This document shows, piece by piece, positions 34,321-42,976 of a stretch of DNA of 64,000 bases. This DNA comes from Microbispora hainanensis. Lineage in GTDB: Bacteria > Actinomycetota > Actinomycetes > Streptosporangiales > Streptosporangiaceae. The translations under genes were made by a program, and so were the position numbers. Under the pieces are notes generated by a model. It had not been told where the DNA came from. It did not search any database and worked only from the letters and a program-made list of their open reading frames with translations. Position 1 is the first letter of the stretch. Each line of letters opens with the position of its first letter. The stretch is taken from positions 1 to 64,000 of the forward strand of contig NZ_VIRM01000032.1 of assembly GCF_006874475.1 (NCBI RefSeq), given 5' to 3'.

Positions 34321-35232
34321 ATGACCGCTGAGTCCCTTCCGGGAGCCGAGCCATATCGCATGAGGCCGTCGCCGATCAGGGCGCTGCGGGCCGCCTCGGA
34401 CGCGATACCGCCGTCGGGACTGGTGCTGCTGGGCATCCTGTCGGTCCAGGTGGGCGCCGGACTGGCCAAGAACCTCTTCTCTGAGCTGTCCCCTTCGGCC
34501 GTGGTCTTCCTGCGCATCGCCACCAGCGCCGTCATGCTGCTGGCCGTCGCCCGGCCCAAGGTGCGCGGGCTGTCGCGGCGCGACCTCGCCGTCGGCATCG
34601 CGTTCGGGCTCAGCCTCGGCCTGATGAACCTGTCGTTCTACGAGGCCCTCGCCCGGATGCCGATCGGGATCGCGGTGGCCATCGAGTTCATCGGGCCGCT
34701 CACCCTGGCCGTGGTGTCCTCCCGCCGCCGGCTCGACCTGCTGTGGGTGGGACTGGCCGCCGCGGGCGTGATCCTGCTCGCCCCCTGGGGGGACGCGGGC
34801 ACCGCGAGCTGGGTGGGGATCGGGTTCGCGGCGCTGGCGGGCACGTGCTGGGCCGCCTACATCGTGCTCTCCGCGGCCACCGGCGCCCGCTTCCCCGGCG
34901 CGAGCGGGCTGTCGTTCGCCATGATCGTGTCCACGATCGTCGTCGCGCCCGTCGGGGTCACCACGGGCGGGAGCGAACTGCTGCGTCCCGAGATCCTGCT
35001 GCTCGGCGCGGGGGTGGGCCTGCTCTCCTCGTTCATCCCCTACTCGCTGGAGCTGGAGGCCCTGCGCCGGATGCCCAAGCGGGTCTTCGGCATCCTGATG
35101 AGCCTGGAGCCCGCCGCCGCCGCGCTCGTCGGCCTGTTCGTCCTCCACGAGGTGCTCCAGGTGCGCGAGTGGGCGGCCATCGGCTGCGTGGTCGTCGCCT
35201 CCATCGGCGCCACCCGCGCGGGGGACGGCTGA
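34321..35232 (+). CDS. EamA/RhtA-family transporter
   Basis: Drug/metabolite transporter superfamily protein with about ten transmembrane helices and two EamA repeats (for example LGILSVQVGAGLAKNLF ... LLLGAGVGLLSSFIPYSLELEALRRMPKRVFGILMSLEPAAAAL). The last segment is the family's best-conserved part and resembles RhtA threonine/homoserine exporters. ATG 34321 with GTGGGG upstream gives 303 aa; ATG 34297 would add eight residues. Convergent with the GntR regulator gene. Confidence 0.92.
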   Translation: MTAESLPGAEPYRMRPSPIRALRAASDAIPPSGLVLLGILSVQVGAGLAKNLFSELSPSAVVFLRIATSAVMLLAVARPKVRGLSRRDLAVGIAFGLSLGLMNLSFYEALARMPIGIAVAIEFIGPLTLAVVSSRRRLDLLWVGLAAAGVILLAPWGDAGTASWVGIGFAALAGTCWAAYIVLSAATGARFPGASGLSFAMIVSTIVVAPVGVTTGGSELLRPEILLLGAGVGLLSSFIPYSLELEALRRMPKRVFGILMSLEPAAAALVGLFVLHEVLQVREWAAIGCVVVASIGATRAGDG

Positions 35233-35298
35233 GCCGTACCCGCTCAGGCCGTCGTACCGCTCGGGCCGCGGCACGGCTCGGGCCGTCGTACCGCTCAG
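35233..35298. repeat. About 17-bp tandem repeat between convergent stop codons
   Basis: Four units begin at 35233, 35248, 35265 and 35282; the second and fourth match at 16 of 17 (GCCGTCGTACCGCTCGG). The array fills the EamA-GntR gap. The TCA that forms the GntR stop (35295-35297) is part of the last unit. Confidence 0.7.
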
Positions 35299-36002
35299 GC
35301 CGGGGGCGGGTCGGCCGACCAGATCGCGCGCAAGTGCCGCAGGTGGTGGTTCATCAGGCGCTCGGCCGTCCCGGCGTCACCGCACACGACGGCGTCGAGA
35401 AGGTCGAGGTGCTCGCGCGCCGAAGACGCCAGCATCCGCGCGTCGGGCAGCCCGCGCAGCCCGTAGAGCCGGGCCCGGGCACGCAGGTCCCTGACCGTCT
35501 CGACCAGCCGGGCGTTGCCCGACAGGGCCAGCAGCGCGAGGTGGAACCGCTGGTCGGCGGCCACGTAGGCGAGCAGGTCACCCCTTCCGGCGGCCGAGAC
35601 GATCTCCTCGGCGATCGGGCGCAGCGCCTCGGCCCGCGCGCCCAGGGACTCTCCGGCGAGCCGGGCCACCGTGGGCACCTCGATCAGCCGCCTGATCTCG
35701 ATGATCTCGTCGAGGTCGCGCTCGGACACCTCGGCGACCCGGAAGCCCTTGTTGCGCAGGGCCTCGAACAGGCCCTCCTTGGCGAGGTCGAGCATCGCCT
35801 CCCGCACCGGCGTGGCCGAGACCCCGAACCTGGCCGCCAGCGCCGGGGCCGAATAGACGACGCCGGGCCGCATCTCCCCGGCCACCAGCGCGTCGCGCAG
35901 CGCCTGCGCCACCTGCTCGCGCAGGTTCTGCCGCGTTCCGGCGCCCGGCGCGCCGAGGTCGTCACGCTCGCGGCTCGCCGGTCCGTTCCACACCCCGCCC
36001 AT
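35295..36002 (-). CDS. GntR-family regulator, FadR/FCD subfamily
   Basis: N-terminal winged helix (residues 24-90, REQVAQALRDALVAGEMRPG ... FGVSATPVREAMLDLAKEGL) and C-terminal all-helical FCD ligand domain (ERDLDEIIEIRRLIEVPTVA; the metal-binding Asp and His residues are in DQRFHLAL and SAREHLDLLDAV). 235 aa. The ligand is probably an organic acid or amino acid; the target could be the convergent EamA exporter or a remote operon. Divergent from ctaA with a 155-bp gap. Confidence 0.94.
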   Translation of the reverse strand: MGGVWNGPASRERDDLGAPGAGTRQNLREQVAQALRDALVAGEMRPGVVYSAPALAARFGVSATPVREAMLDLAKEGLFEALRNKGFRVAEVSERDLDEIIEIRRLIEVPTVARLAGESLGARAEALRPIAEEIVSAAGRGDLLAYVAADQRFHLALLALSGNARLVETVRDLRARARLYGLRGLPDARMLASSAREHLDLLDAVVCGDAGTAERLMNHHLRHLRAIWSADPPPA

Positions 36003-36157
36003 CGACCGGCCACCGCCCTCCTCGGTCGCGTACGGCCGATCGTACCGGCCCCTCCCGGGAAACGATCACAGGGCGGGCCGGGGAGGGCGCGCGGCCCAAG
36101 TAGGCCCGCCGGACGGCGCGCGGGCCGGAGAAGGGACCACCCACAGGGCCGCCTACG

Positions 36158-37165
36158 ATGAATTTCGTGAATCCCACGACTGACCGGATCCGCGGCACGC
36201 TGCTCGCCCTGTATCGCTCGGTGCGGTTCCCCACGAACGAGTCGATGCGACGGTGGGCCCTGGCGGCGATCGTGGTCAACGTCGGCATCACCGTCACCGG
36301 CGCCGCCGTCCGCGTCACCGGCTCCGGCCTCGGCTGCCCGACCTGGCCGCGCTGCACGCCGGACAGCTTCGTCCCGGCGAGGATCGACACGCACGCGCCG
36401 GTGAACATGGCGATCGAGTTCGGCAACCGTTTGCTGTCGTTCCTCGTGCTCGCGGTCGCGGCCGCGTGTGTGATCGCCGCCTGGCAGCTGTCGAGGGGCG
36501 AGCGCGGCCGTCCGGTCCTGCTGCGGCTCGCGCTGGTGCAACCGGCCGGCGTCCTCGTCCAGGCCCTGTGGGGCGGGGTCGTGGTCCACACGATGCTCAA
36601 CCCGGTGACCGTCAGCGTCCACTTCCTGCTGTCCATCGGCATGATCGCCGCCGCCGTCGTGCTGTTCGCCCGGTCGGACGAGGGCGACGCCCCGGCGAAG
36701 CGGGTGGTCCACAGGGACATCCGCACGCTCTCGTACGTGCTGAGCGCGGCCGCCTTCGTGCTGCTGCTGGCCGGAGTGGTGGTGACCGGCACCGGGCCGC
36801 ACTCGGGAGACGAGGCCGCCTCCCGCTTCGGCTTCGACATCCAGGACGTGGTGCGGCTGCACACCGACATCGCCTACGTCGTCGTCGGGCTGACGTTCGC
36901 GCTGCTGTTCGCCCTGCGCGTCTCCGGCGCCCCCGGCCGCGCCCGGCGCGCCGCGCTCGTGCTGCTCGGGGTGGAGCTGTCCCAGGGCGTGATCGGGTAT
37001 GTGCAGTATTTCCTCGCCGTCCCCGCGGCCCTGGTGCTCCTGCACGTGCTGGGCGCCACGCTCGTGTGGGTCTGCGCGCTGCGCGTCGTGTTCCTCATGC
37101 GGACCCGGGGTCCCGCGCCCGCCCCCGCCCACCGGCAGCCGGAGCTCCACACCGCGGGGGTCTGA
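36158..37165 (+). CDS. ctaA: Heme A synthase
   Basis: COX15/CtaA converts heme O to heme A for cytochrome aa3 oxidase. 335 aa, eight transmembrane helices. The heme ligands and surrounding motifs are visible: NMAIEFGNRL (the His usually placed in the E-x-x-H-R motif appears here as E-F-G-N-R), TVSVHFLLSIGMI, VVRLHTDIAYVV and LLHVLGATLVWV. The conserved Cys pair GLGCPTWPRC lies in the first loop. The replacement of His in the first motif is unusual and deserves attention. It is separated from its usual neighbour ctaB by 7 kb of accessory genes. Confidence 0.92.
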   Translation: MNFVNPTTDRIRGTLLALYRSVRFPTNESMRRWALAAIVVNVGITVTGAAVRVTGSGLGCPTWPRCTPDSFVPARIDTHAPVNMAIEFGNRLLSFLVLAVAAACVIAAWQLSRGERGRPVLLRLALVQPAGVLVQALWGGVVVHTMLNPVTVSVHFLLSIGMIAAAVVLFARSDEGDAPAKRVVHRDIRTLSYVLSAAAFVLLLAGVVVTGTGPHSGDEAASRFGFDIQDVVRLHTDIAYVVVGLTFALLFALRVSGAPGRARRAALVLLGVELSQGVIGYVQYFLAVPAALVLLHVLGATLVWVCALRVVFLMRTRGPAPAPAHRQPELHTAGV

Positions 37166-37168
37166 GGG

Positions 37169-37867
37169 GTGCGCCTCCCGCGCCCCTGGACCTGGTCGCG
37201 TACGGCACGGCGCCGGGGCTTCCAGGTCCTCGTCGCGCTGAGCGTGCTGCCGCTGGCGCCGATGACCTGGGCCTGGCTGGCGAGCTCCGCCCACCGGGTG
37301 ACGGCCGAGCCGGGCACGCGCTGGATCGCCGAGGTGCCCGTGATGCCGGCCGCGCTCGTGCTGGGCGCGGGCGTCGTGAACGGCAAGCCCAGCGCGATGC
37401 TGGCCGCCCGGCTCGGCATCGCGGCCGAGCTGTACCGCACCGGCAGGGTGCGGGCCCTGCTGCTGTCCGGCGACAACAGCCGCAAGGACTACGACGAGCC
37501 CTCGATCATGCGTGACTACCTGGTCGCGCACGGTGTGCCGGCCCGGAAGATCGTGCTCGACTACGCCGGGTTCGACACGTGGGACTCGTGCGTACGGGCC
37601 AGGGAGATCTTCGACGCGTCCCGTGTCGTCGTGGTGACCCAGGTGTTCCATCTCCCCCGGGCCGTCGCCCTGTGCCGCGCGGCGGGGATCGACGCGTTCG
37701 GCGTCGGCGACGACTCCAGCCGCGACTGGCCGACGGAGACGGTGGCCTACGCCGTCAGGGAGTTCCCCGCATCCGCCAAGGCCCTGCTGGACAGCCTGGT
37801 CCTGCACTCCTCGCCGCGTTTCCTCGGCCGTCCCGAGACCGCGCTCGACCGCGCGCTGGCGGGCTGA
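37169..37867 (+). CDS. ElyC/SanA/YdcF family membrane protein (DUF218)
   Basis: One N-terminal helix (VLVALSVLPLAPMTWAWLA) anchors a DUF218 domain: ALVLGAGVVNGKPSAMLAARL, LLLSGDNSRKDYDEPSIMRDYLVAHGVP and VVVTQVFHLPRAVALCRAAG. Family members affect envelope integrity in Escherichia coli; the biochemistry is not known. GTG 37169 lies 3 bp after ctaA, so co-transcription is likely. Confidence 0.9.
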   Translation: MRLPRPWTWSRTARRRGFQVLVALSVLPLAPMTWAWLASSAHRVTAEPGTRWIAEVPVMPAALVLGAGVVNGKPSAMLAARLGIAAELYRTGRVRALLLSGDNSRKDYDEPSIMRDYLVAHGVPARKIVLDYAGFDTWDSCVRAREIFDASRVVVVTQVFHLPRAVALCRAAGIDAFGVGDDSSRDWPTETVAYAVREFPASAKALLDSLVLHSSPRFLGRPETALDRALAG

Positions 37868-38115
37868 GCGCACGCGCCCGGCGCGCACGTGGGCGCGGCG
37901 CAGGGTTCGCGCAGAGGCCAAAACGGGCGGCGCGAGGGGCAGCGGGATGGCGGCGCGGGGAAGGCCGGGACCGGCGGCGCGCAGAAGGGGGGACCGGCGG
38001 CGCGGCGGGCGGCATGACAAGCGGGACGGCGAAACTTTCATCGGGCGAGCCGCGCTGAGCTGGGCGGACAGGACGGGTGAAGGCGTGTCCCCTGGCCGGT
38101 GACGGCCCGGCGCGT
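37868..38115. other. Gene-free GC-rich stretch
   Basis: Extremely GC-rich DNA with weak internal repetition (GACCGGCGGCGCG occurs twice near 37968-38000). No ORF with a ribosome-binding site or family signature was found. It lies between the SanA-like gene and the CebR-type promoter. Confidence 0.5.
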
Positions 38116-38145
38116 TAGGGTCCGGGCCATGTGGGAGCGCTCCCA
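38116..38145 (+). promoter_or_regulatory. Perfect CebR operator with candidate promoter
   Basis: TGGGAGCGCTCCCA (38132-38145) is the exact CebR/CelR operator of cellulose-using actinomycetes. TAGGGT (38116-38121) could be a -10 with a start near 38128, which would put the operator at about +4 to +17, a repressing position. The direction is uncertain because the palindrome is symmetric and the -35 is weak. Confidence 0.8.
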
Positions 38146-38268
38146 CCATCCCCTGAGGGAGGTGAGGCCACACCCCACAGTGGCTATCGCACCGCGGGTA
38201 CGAGCGGATCCTCCTCCGCCCACCCATCGCGCAACGCCCGGGAAGCCGCCGTGACGGCTTCCCGGGCG
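38128..38268 (+). ncRNA. Candidate CebR-controlled short transcript
   Basis: From the inferred start next to the CebR box to the strong hairpin at 38235-38268 there is room for a transcript of about 140 nt and no recognisable gene. A 30-codon frame (GTG 38162 with GGGAGG just upstream) is present but has no family resemblance. Either a small RNA antisense to the LPMO 3' region, a tiny peptide gene, or the leftover leader of a lost cellulase gene. Confidence 0.25.
38235..38268. terminator. Strong bidirectional hairpin
   Basis: A 14-bp perfect stem (CGCCCGGGAAGCCG / CGGCTTCCCGGGCG) with a 6-nt loop, 57 bp past the LPMO stop on the minus strand and about 90 bp past the CebR box on the plus strand. 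There is no T tract. Confidence 0.75.
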
Positions 38269-38325
38269 TCTCCCGCTGACTCACTCCGGCGCCGGGCCGT
38301 CGAGCCGGGCGCGATCAGGCTCCGC

Positions 38326-39405
38326 TCAGCCGCAGCCGATGTCGCTGATCGCCGGCGTGGCCGACCCGCTGCCGAGGAACCCGGCCGTGGCCGAGGCCCC
38401 CGGGGCCAGCGAGGAGTTCCACTCCGGAGCGTGGATCATCGCGAACGGCCCGCTCTGCATGGACGTGCCGTTCCACGCCTGGGTGATCGTCGCGCCGTTC
38501 GACATCTGCCACTGCACGTACCAGCCGTTGAGCGGTCCCGTGCCGGTGTTCTTGATGGTGACCTCGCCCTGGAAGCCGCCCTGCCAGGTGTTGGTGAGCT
38601 TCACCGTGGCGGTGCAGGCCGGGTTCCCGGCCGTCGGGGAGGCCGAGGGGCTCGGCGAGGGGCTCGGCGACGGGTTCCCGGTGGGTGAGGCGCTCGGCGA
38701 GGGGCTCGGCGAGGCGCCGTCGCGGAGGAAGTTCACGTCCGAGCAGCCGTAGAAGGTCTCCTGGCTGTCCGAGCGATACCAGACCGCGTAGATGATGTGC
38801 CGGCCGCTCTTGTCGGGCAGCTTGCCGGAGAAGCGGTAGGCGCCGTTGCTGACCGCGGGCTCGGGGTCGACCGTGAGGAACGGCTGCTCCTCCATGTCGT
38901 CCCAGGTGAGCGGCTTGGTCGGGTCCCAGCCGTCCTTGGTCACGTAGAGCTTGAAGCCGCCGGGGTGCGGCACCCACGCGCCGTAGACGAAGTCGTACAT
39001 GCTGTTCGCCTTCAGCGTGGTGGTCGGCCAGTCGGTCCTGGGCGCGTCGTAGGCGGCGTACTTGCTGAAACCGCCGCTGCACAGCTGGCCGTCGGGGATG
39101 AAGCCCCGGGTGCGGCCGCCGCCGTCGGAGCGGAGCACGCCATACCAGTCGTAGAGGGGCTGGGTGCCGCCGGCCGCCACGGCGTCCTTGCAGGCAGGGT
39201 TGTCGGGGATGATCTGGCCGCCGGTGAGGCCGTCGGTGTAGCACGCGTACGTGCGGCTCGCGGGGGCCTGCAGGGCGCCGTGCGCCTCGGCCGCGGTCTG
39301 CGTCAGGACCGCGACGAGGGCGGCGAGAACGGCCGCCACCGCGGCGAGCACCGCGAGTTTGCGCCCGGATCTCAGGGACAGCGATCTCAAACGCGGGGAT
39401 TGCAC
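38326..39405 (-). CDS. Secreted lytic polysaccharide monooxygenase, AA10 with CBM2
   Basis: Copper enzyme that cuts crystalline cellulose oxidatively. The signal peptide (to about residue 41, ending TAAEA) leaves His42 as the mature N-terminus; with His147 in WVPHPGGF it forms the histidine brace. Segments SRTYACY, NPACKDAV, GFIPDGQLCSGG, DWPTTTL and WYRSDSQETFYGCSDVNF match the cellulose-active CelS2-like group. A Ser/Pro/Thr linker (about 235-268) leads to a C-terminal CBM2 (TATVKLTNTWQGGFQGEVTI ... GWYVQWQMSNGATITQAWNG). GTG 39405 is chosen because AGGAG lies 7 nt upstream, inside the frame of an upstream ATG at 39420. 359 aa. Confidence 0.95.
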   Translation of the reverse strand: MQSPRLRSLSLRSGRKLAVLAAVAAVLAALVAVLTQTAAEAHGALQAPASRTYACYTDGLTGGQIIPDNPACKDAVAAGGTQPLYDWYGVLRSDGGGRTRGFIPDGQLCSGGFSKYAAYDAPRTDWPTTTLKANSMYDFVYGAWVPHPGGFKLYVTKDGWDPTKPLTWDDMEEQPFLTVDPEPAVSNGAYRFSGKLPDKSGRHIIYAVWYRSDSQETFYGCSDVNFLRDGASPSPSPSASPTGNPSPSPSPSPSASPTAGNPACTATVKLTNTWQGGFQGEVTIKNTGTGPLNGWYVQWQMSNGATITQAWNGTSMQSGPFAMIHAPEWNSSLAPGASATAGFLGSGSATPAISDIGCG

Positions 39406-39611
39406 TGAAGTTCTCCTCATGATGGGCGGGCACGCCCTCGGGGGAAGGTCGCGCCGTCAGGGGGCTGTCGTACGAGAAGAACGCATGCGGCATCGCCGCA
39501 CGCCCTCCTGGAGCCCACCCATCAAGTGGCCACCGCGCACAGTGATTGAAACACGCCCGGGCCGCCCGGGCCAAGAGGTCCCGATCTTGCCCCGGCCGCC
39601 GCCGGGCGGAG

Positions 39612-41147
39612 TCAGCGCCGGGGGTCTCCGGGTGCAGGGCCCGGGCCGCCCTGTCGCGGCCACTGCGGCGGGCCCTGTGGTGGCGGCCCTTGTGGTGGCG
39701 GGCCCTGGGGTGGATGCTGCGACGGGCCCTGATGCGGGCCCTGATGCGGGCCCTGTGGCGGACCCTGTGGCTGCCCGGGACCGCCCGGGGGCCCGTATCC
39801 GGGAGGCGGCCCTCCCGGCGGAGGACCGTACCCCTGCCCGCCCGGGTGCTGCCGGTTTCCCGGCCCGCCCGGTGGCCGCCCACCCTGTTGCGGCCCATAC
39901 CAGGGCGGCACGGCTTGGCCGCCGCCGGGCCACCGGCCCGCGGTCGGGGCGCCCGGCGCGTACCCCGGCGGAGGCACGCCCCGCGCGGCGTTCGCCTGGT
40001 GGCGCTGCGGCAGCGGGAACGACAGCCGCGCGTAGGCCATGAGGTCCGCGAGCGACCGCTGCTGGGCGCGGAAGGTCTCCTCGTCCACCCCGCCCCGGGC
40101 CGCGCGGGCGTGCAGCAGCCCGAGCTCGGTGGAGGCGATCTGATAGTCGATCATCGCCCGTGCTCCGGCCCTTCCGCCGTGGGCCTTGGCCCACGCCCGG
40201 GCCTGCCGCCGCCGGCGCAGCGACGACAGCATGAAGATGTCGGCCTGGTTGATCAGCCCGTTGCGCTCGTACGGCGGCAGGTAGTGCTGGATCAGGCCGA
40301 CGATCCGCCGTCTGTCCCGGAAGATCACGACGAGCTCGACGACGAGCAGGATCATCAGCAGCAGGTAGGCGATGGCGAGCCCGCCGAGCCCGGCGAAGGA
40401 GGCGAAGCCGTTCCAGAGGCCGTGCAGCAGCATGGCCCCGATCCACCCGATGACGATCACGACGATCCCCACCGCGCCCCCGCGCTGCGCGGCGTACGCC
40501 ACCGCGATGCCGATCAGGGACGTGAACAGCGGATGCGCGAACGGCGACAGCACGGCCCGCAGCACGAGCGTCGCGGCCAGGCCCTGCGCGCCGTTCTCCT
40601 CCAGGGCGGCCAGGTAGTAGCTGACGTTCTCCGACATGGCGAAGCCGAGCCCGACCATGCTGGCGTAGATGATGCCGTCGGTGGGCCCGTCCAGCTCCTG
40701 CCGCCGGAACCACAGCAGCCCGAGCAGGACCAGCCCCTTGGCCGTCTCCTCCACGGGAGGGGCGCCGAACGTGGCGACGAGGTTGCGCGCGCTGGTCGTG
40801 TCCCCGACCTGATGGGCCACGTAGACGAGGTTGAGCGAGTTGAGCACGCCGGCGAGCAGCACGGCGATGCCGGCGCCCCAGGCGAACGCGAAGATCAGGT
40901 TGTTGCGCGGCTCCGGTTCCATGCGGTCGAGGGCGAGCACGCCCGCGAGCAGCAGCGGCACGGGGGCCACGGCGAGCCCGAGCGCGATGAAGAACTGGAC
41001 CGGCTCCCCGTTGATGATGTCGAAGGAGAACGACACGAGAGCGCAGATTCCGGCGACGACCAGACCCACGATGAGGCCGATGGACGGACGCTCCCTGAGA
41101 ACGGCGCGGGGGTCGAGGCCTGCCACTGTGCGACTGTAACCGACCAC
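39612..41147 (-). CDS. PrsW-type intramembrane metalloprotease with Pro/Gly-rich tail
   Basis: Eight or so transmembrane helices (residues 20-260) carry the PrsW motifs: PPVEETAKGLVLLGLLW with the Glu-Glu pair, MVGLGFAMSENVSYY and LLHGLWNGFAS; a further His is in FAHPLFTS. PrsW enzymes cut anti-sigma factors or other membrane proteins; the target here is unknown. From about residue 270 a cytosolic part follows that ends in 140 residues rich in Pro, Gly and Gln (repeats such as PPQGPHQGPHQGP). GTG 41147 start; 511 aa. Divergent from the next gene with a 117-bp gap. Confidence 0.93.
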   Translation of the reverse strand: MVGYSRTVAGLDPRAVLRERPSIGLIVGLVVAGICALVSFSFDIINGEPVQFFIALGLAVAPVPLLLAGVLALDRMEPEPRNNLIFAFAWGAGIAVLLAGVLNSLNLVYVAHQVGDTTSARNLVATFGAPPVEETAKGLVLLGLLWFRRQELDGPTDGIIYASMVGLGFAMSENVSYYLAALEENGAQGLAATLVLRAVLSPFAHPLFTSLIGIAVAYAAQRGGAVGIVVIVIGWIGAMLLHGLWNGFASFAGLGGLAIAYLLLMILLVVELVVIFRDRRRIVGLIQHYLPPYERNGLINQADIFMLSSLRRRRQARAWAKAHGGRAGARAMIDYQIASTELGLLHARAARGGVDEETFRAQQRSLADLMAYARLSFPLPQRHQANAARGVPPPGYAPGAPTAGRWPGGGQAVPPWYGPQQGGRPPGGPGNRQHPGGQGYGPPPGGPPPGYGPPGGPGQPQGPPQGPHQGPHQGPSQHPPQGPPPQGPPPQGPPQWPRQGGPGPAPGDPRR

Positions 41148-41264
41148 GGCCGCCGGGGTCCTCCTCGGCCCTCAAAAGATCCCCACGCATTCCGTGCCGA
41201 GGCGACTGTCGCGCGGGCGCGCCCCGTCCTGAGCACGCGCCGGTTCCGGGCAGAATGGGCGATC

Positions 41265-42815
41265 ATGGATGTCGCACCACCAGACGGGCTCGGACGACGC
41301 GGTTTCCTCCGCATCGCGTGCGCCGCCGCCGTGGGCTCGGTCGCCGCATGCGCGCCCGGGGCCCGGGAAGGCTCCGCGCCCGCTTCCCCGTCGCCCTCAT
41401 CCGCCTCCCCGTCGCCGTCAAGTAAGCCGGCGGCGGAACGGCTGCTGCCCGGCGACCCGGACTGGCGGGTGCGCAGGCGCGGCCCCGACGAGGCGATCGA
41501 GGGCTACGGCGACCGCGCGAGCGTGCTGCCCGGGGAGTCGTTCGGGCTGCACGTCTCCACCACCGAGGGCCGCTATCGGGTCACGGCCTACCGGATGGGC
41601 TGGTATGGCGGCACGCTCGCCCGGCGGGTGTGGCGTTCCGGCTGGCTGAAGGGGCGCGACCAGGGCCGCGGACGGCTCGTCGGCGACACCCGCACCGTGC
41701 AGGCCGGGTGGCGGCGCTCCCTGACCGTGTCCACGGAGGGCTGGCCCGAGGGGGCCTATCTGCTGCGCCTGGACACCGAGCACGGCTATCAGCGGTACGT
41801 GCCGCTGGTCGTGCGCTCGGCCTCCGGGGCCGGCCGCACGGTCCTGGTGCATGCCACCCCCACCTGGCAGGCGTACAACCGGTGGGGCGGCTACAGCCTC
41901 TACTACGGCGAGGACGGCCGCTACGAGAGCCGCTCGCTCGCGGTCAGCTTCGACCGGCCCTACGACAGCACCGGGATGGAGAAGTTCCTCATCCACGAGC
42001 GGCCGGTGGTGGCGCTGGCCGAACGGCTCGGCCTGCCCCTGGCGTACACGACGGGCGGCGACCTGGAGGCCGGCGACGACGTGCTCACCGGCGCCGCCGC
42101 GGTGATCTTCCTCGGGCACGACGAATACTGGACGCCCGGGGTGCGCCGCACGGTGACCAAGGCCCGCGACGCGGGCGTCAACCTGGCCTTCCTGGGCGCC
42201 AACACCTGCTACCGCCGCGTCCGGCTGGAGGACGAGGGCCGGACGGTGGTCTGCTACAAGACCGCGGTGGACCGCGACCCGCTGGTCCGCACCCGTCCGG
42301 CGGTGGCGACGACCGACTTCCGGGCGGCGCCGAAGGCCGATCCCGAGTCGTCGCTCATCGGGGTCTACTACGACGGCTATCCGGTGGACGCGCCGTTCGT
42401 CGTGCACGAGCCCCGCCACTGGATCTTCGCGGGCACCGGTGTGCGCCGCGGCGACGCGTTCCCCCACCTCGTGGGCGTGGAGTACGACCGGGTGAACACG
42501 GACGTGCCGACGCCCAGGCCGCTGCAGATCCTCGCCCACTCGCCGGTGACCTGCGTGGGGCGGCCCAGTTTCTCCGACGCCGCCTACTACACGGCCGAGA
42601 GCGGGGCCGGGGTGTTCGCCTCGGGCACCATGCGGTGGGCCGAGACGCTCATGGCACGCACCCGCGACCTGCCGCGGGCGCACGGCATCGACGCGCGTAC
42701 GCGGGCCTTCGTCACGGCCACGACGAGCAACCTGCTCAAGGGCTTCGCCGAAGGACCCGCCGCCGAGCGCCTGCCCGTCCCCGACGACAACGTCCGCCGC
42801 ACCTACCGCGCCTGA
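41265..42815 (+). CDS. Exported N,N-dimethylformamidase beta-subunit-like protein
   Basis: RRGFLRIACAAAVGSVAACAPG is a twin-arginine type signal ending in a possible lipobox (AAC at about residue 28), followed by a Ser/Pro linker. The mature part resembles the large-subunit domain of dimethylformamidase: YRMGWYGGTLARRVW, ATPTWQAYNRWGGYSLYYG, SFDRPYDSTGMEKFL, VIFLGHDEYWTPGVRR and FLGANTCYRRVR. Many actinomycete members are solitary and secreted, with unknown substrates. ATG 41265 gives 516 aa; a much longer frame exists upstream but is a shadow of the PrsW gene. Catalytic iron ligands of true DMFase were not verified. Confidence 0.85.
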   Translation: MDVAPPDGLGRRGFLRIACAAAVGSVAACAPGAREGSAPASPSPSSASPSPSSKPAAERLLPGDPDWRVRRRGPDEAIEGYGDRASVLPGESFGLHVSTTEGRYRVTAYRMGWYGGTLARRVWRSGWLKGRDQGRGRLVGDTRTVQAGWRRSLTVSTEGWPEGAYLLRLDTEHGYQRYVPLVVRSASGAGRTVLVHATPTWQAYNRWGGYSLYYGEDGRYESRSLAVSFDRPYDSTGMEKFLIHERPVVALAERLGLPLAYTTGGDLEAGDDVLTGAAAVIFLGHDEYWTPGVRRTVTKARDAGVNLAFLGANTCYRRVRLEDEGRTVVCYKTAVDRDPLVRTRPAVATTDFRAAPKADPESSLIGVYYDGYPVDAPFVVHEPRHWIFAGTGVRRGDAFPHLVGVEYDRVNTDVPTPRPLQILAHSPVTCVGRPSFSDAAYYTAESGAGVFASGTMRWAETLMARTRDLPRAHGIDARTRAFVTATTSNLLKGFAEGPAAERLPVPDDNVRRTYRA

Positions 42816-42906
42816 CGCTCCGGCACGTCACGAACGGCCCTCTTCCCTCGCCGTCTTCCCCCACCCGGCGCACGGCGTCGCCGGGAGGCTGCCGCGGGCC
42901 TCCCCG

Positions 42907-42955
42907 TTGACGAGTAGATCGATCGGTCGATATAAAGATTAGACCGAACGTTCTA
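42907..42955 (+). promoter_or_regulatory. Strong promoter with two operator-like palindromes
   Basis: TTGACG (42907-42912), 18 bp, TATAAA (42931-42936) is the best sigma-70 promoter in the window. ATCGA-TCGG-TCGAT (42918-42931) lies in the spacer and TAGACCGAACGTTCTA (42940-42955; 6 of 8 pairs) covers the start site. Both look like TetR-family sites. No regulator gene is nearby. Confidence 0.7.
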
Positions 42956-42976
42956 TCTCTCCTTCAGGAGCCCGAA

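Noticed and set aside
39546-41264. Long upstream extension of the DMFase-like frame
   Set aside because: It is antisense to the PrsW gene. The signal peptide at 41265 marks the true start.
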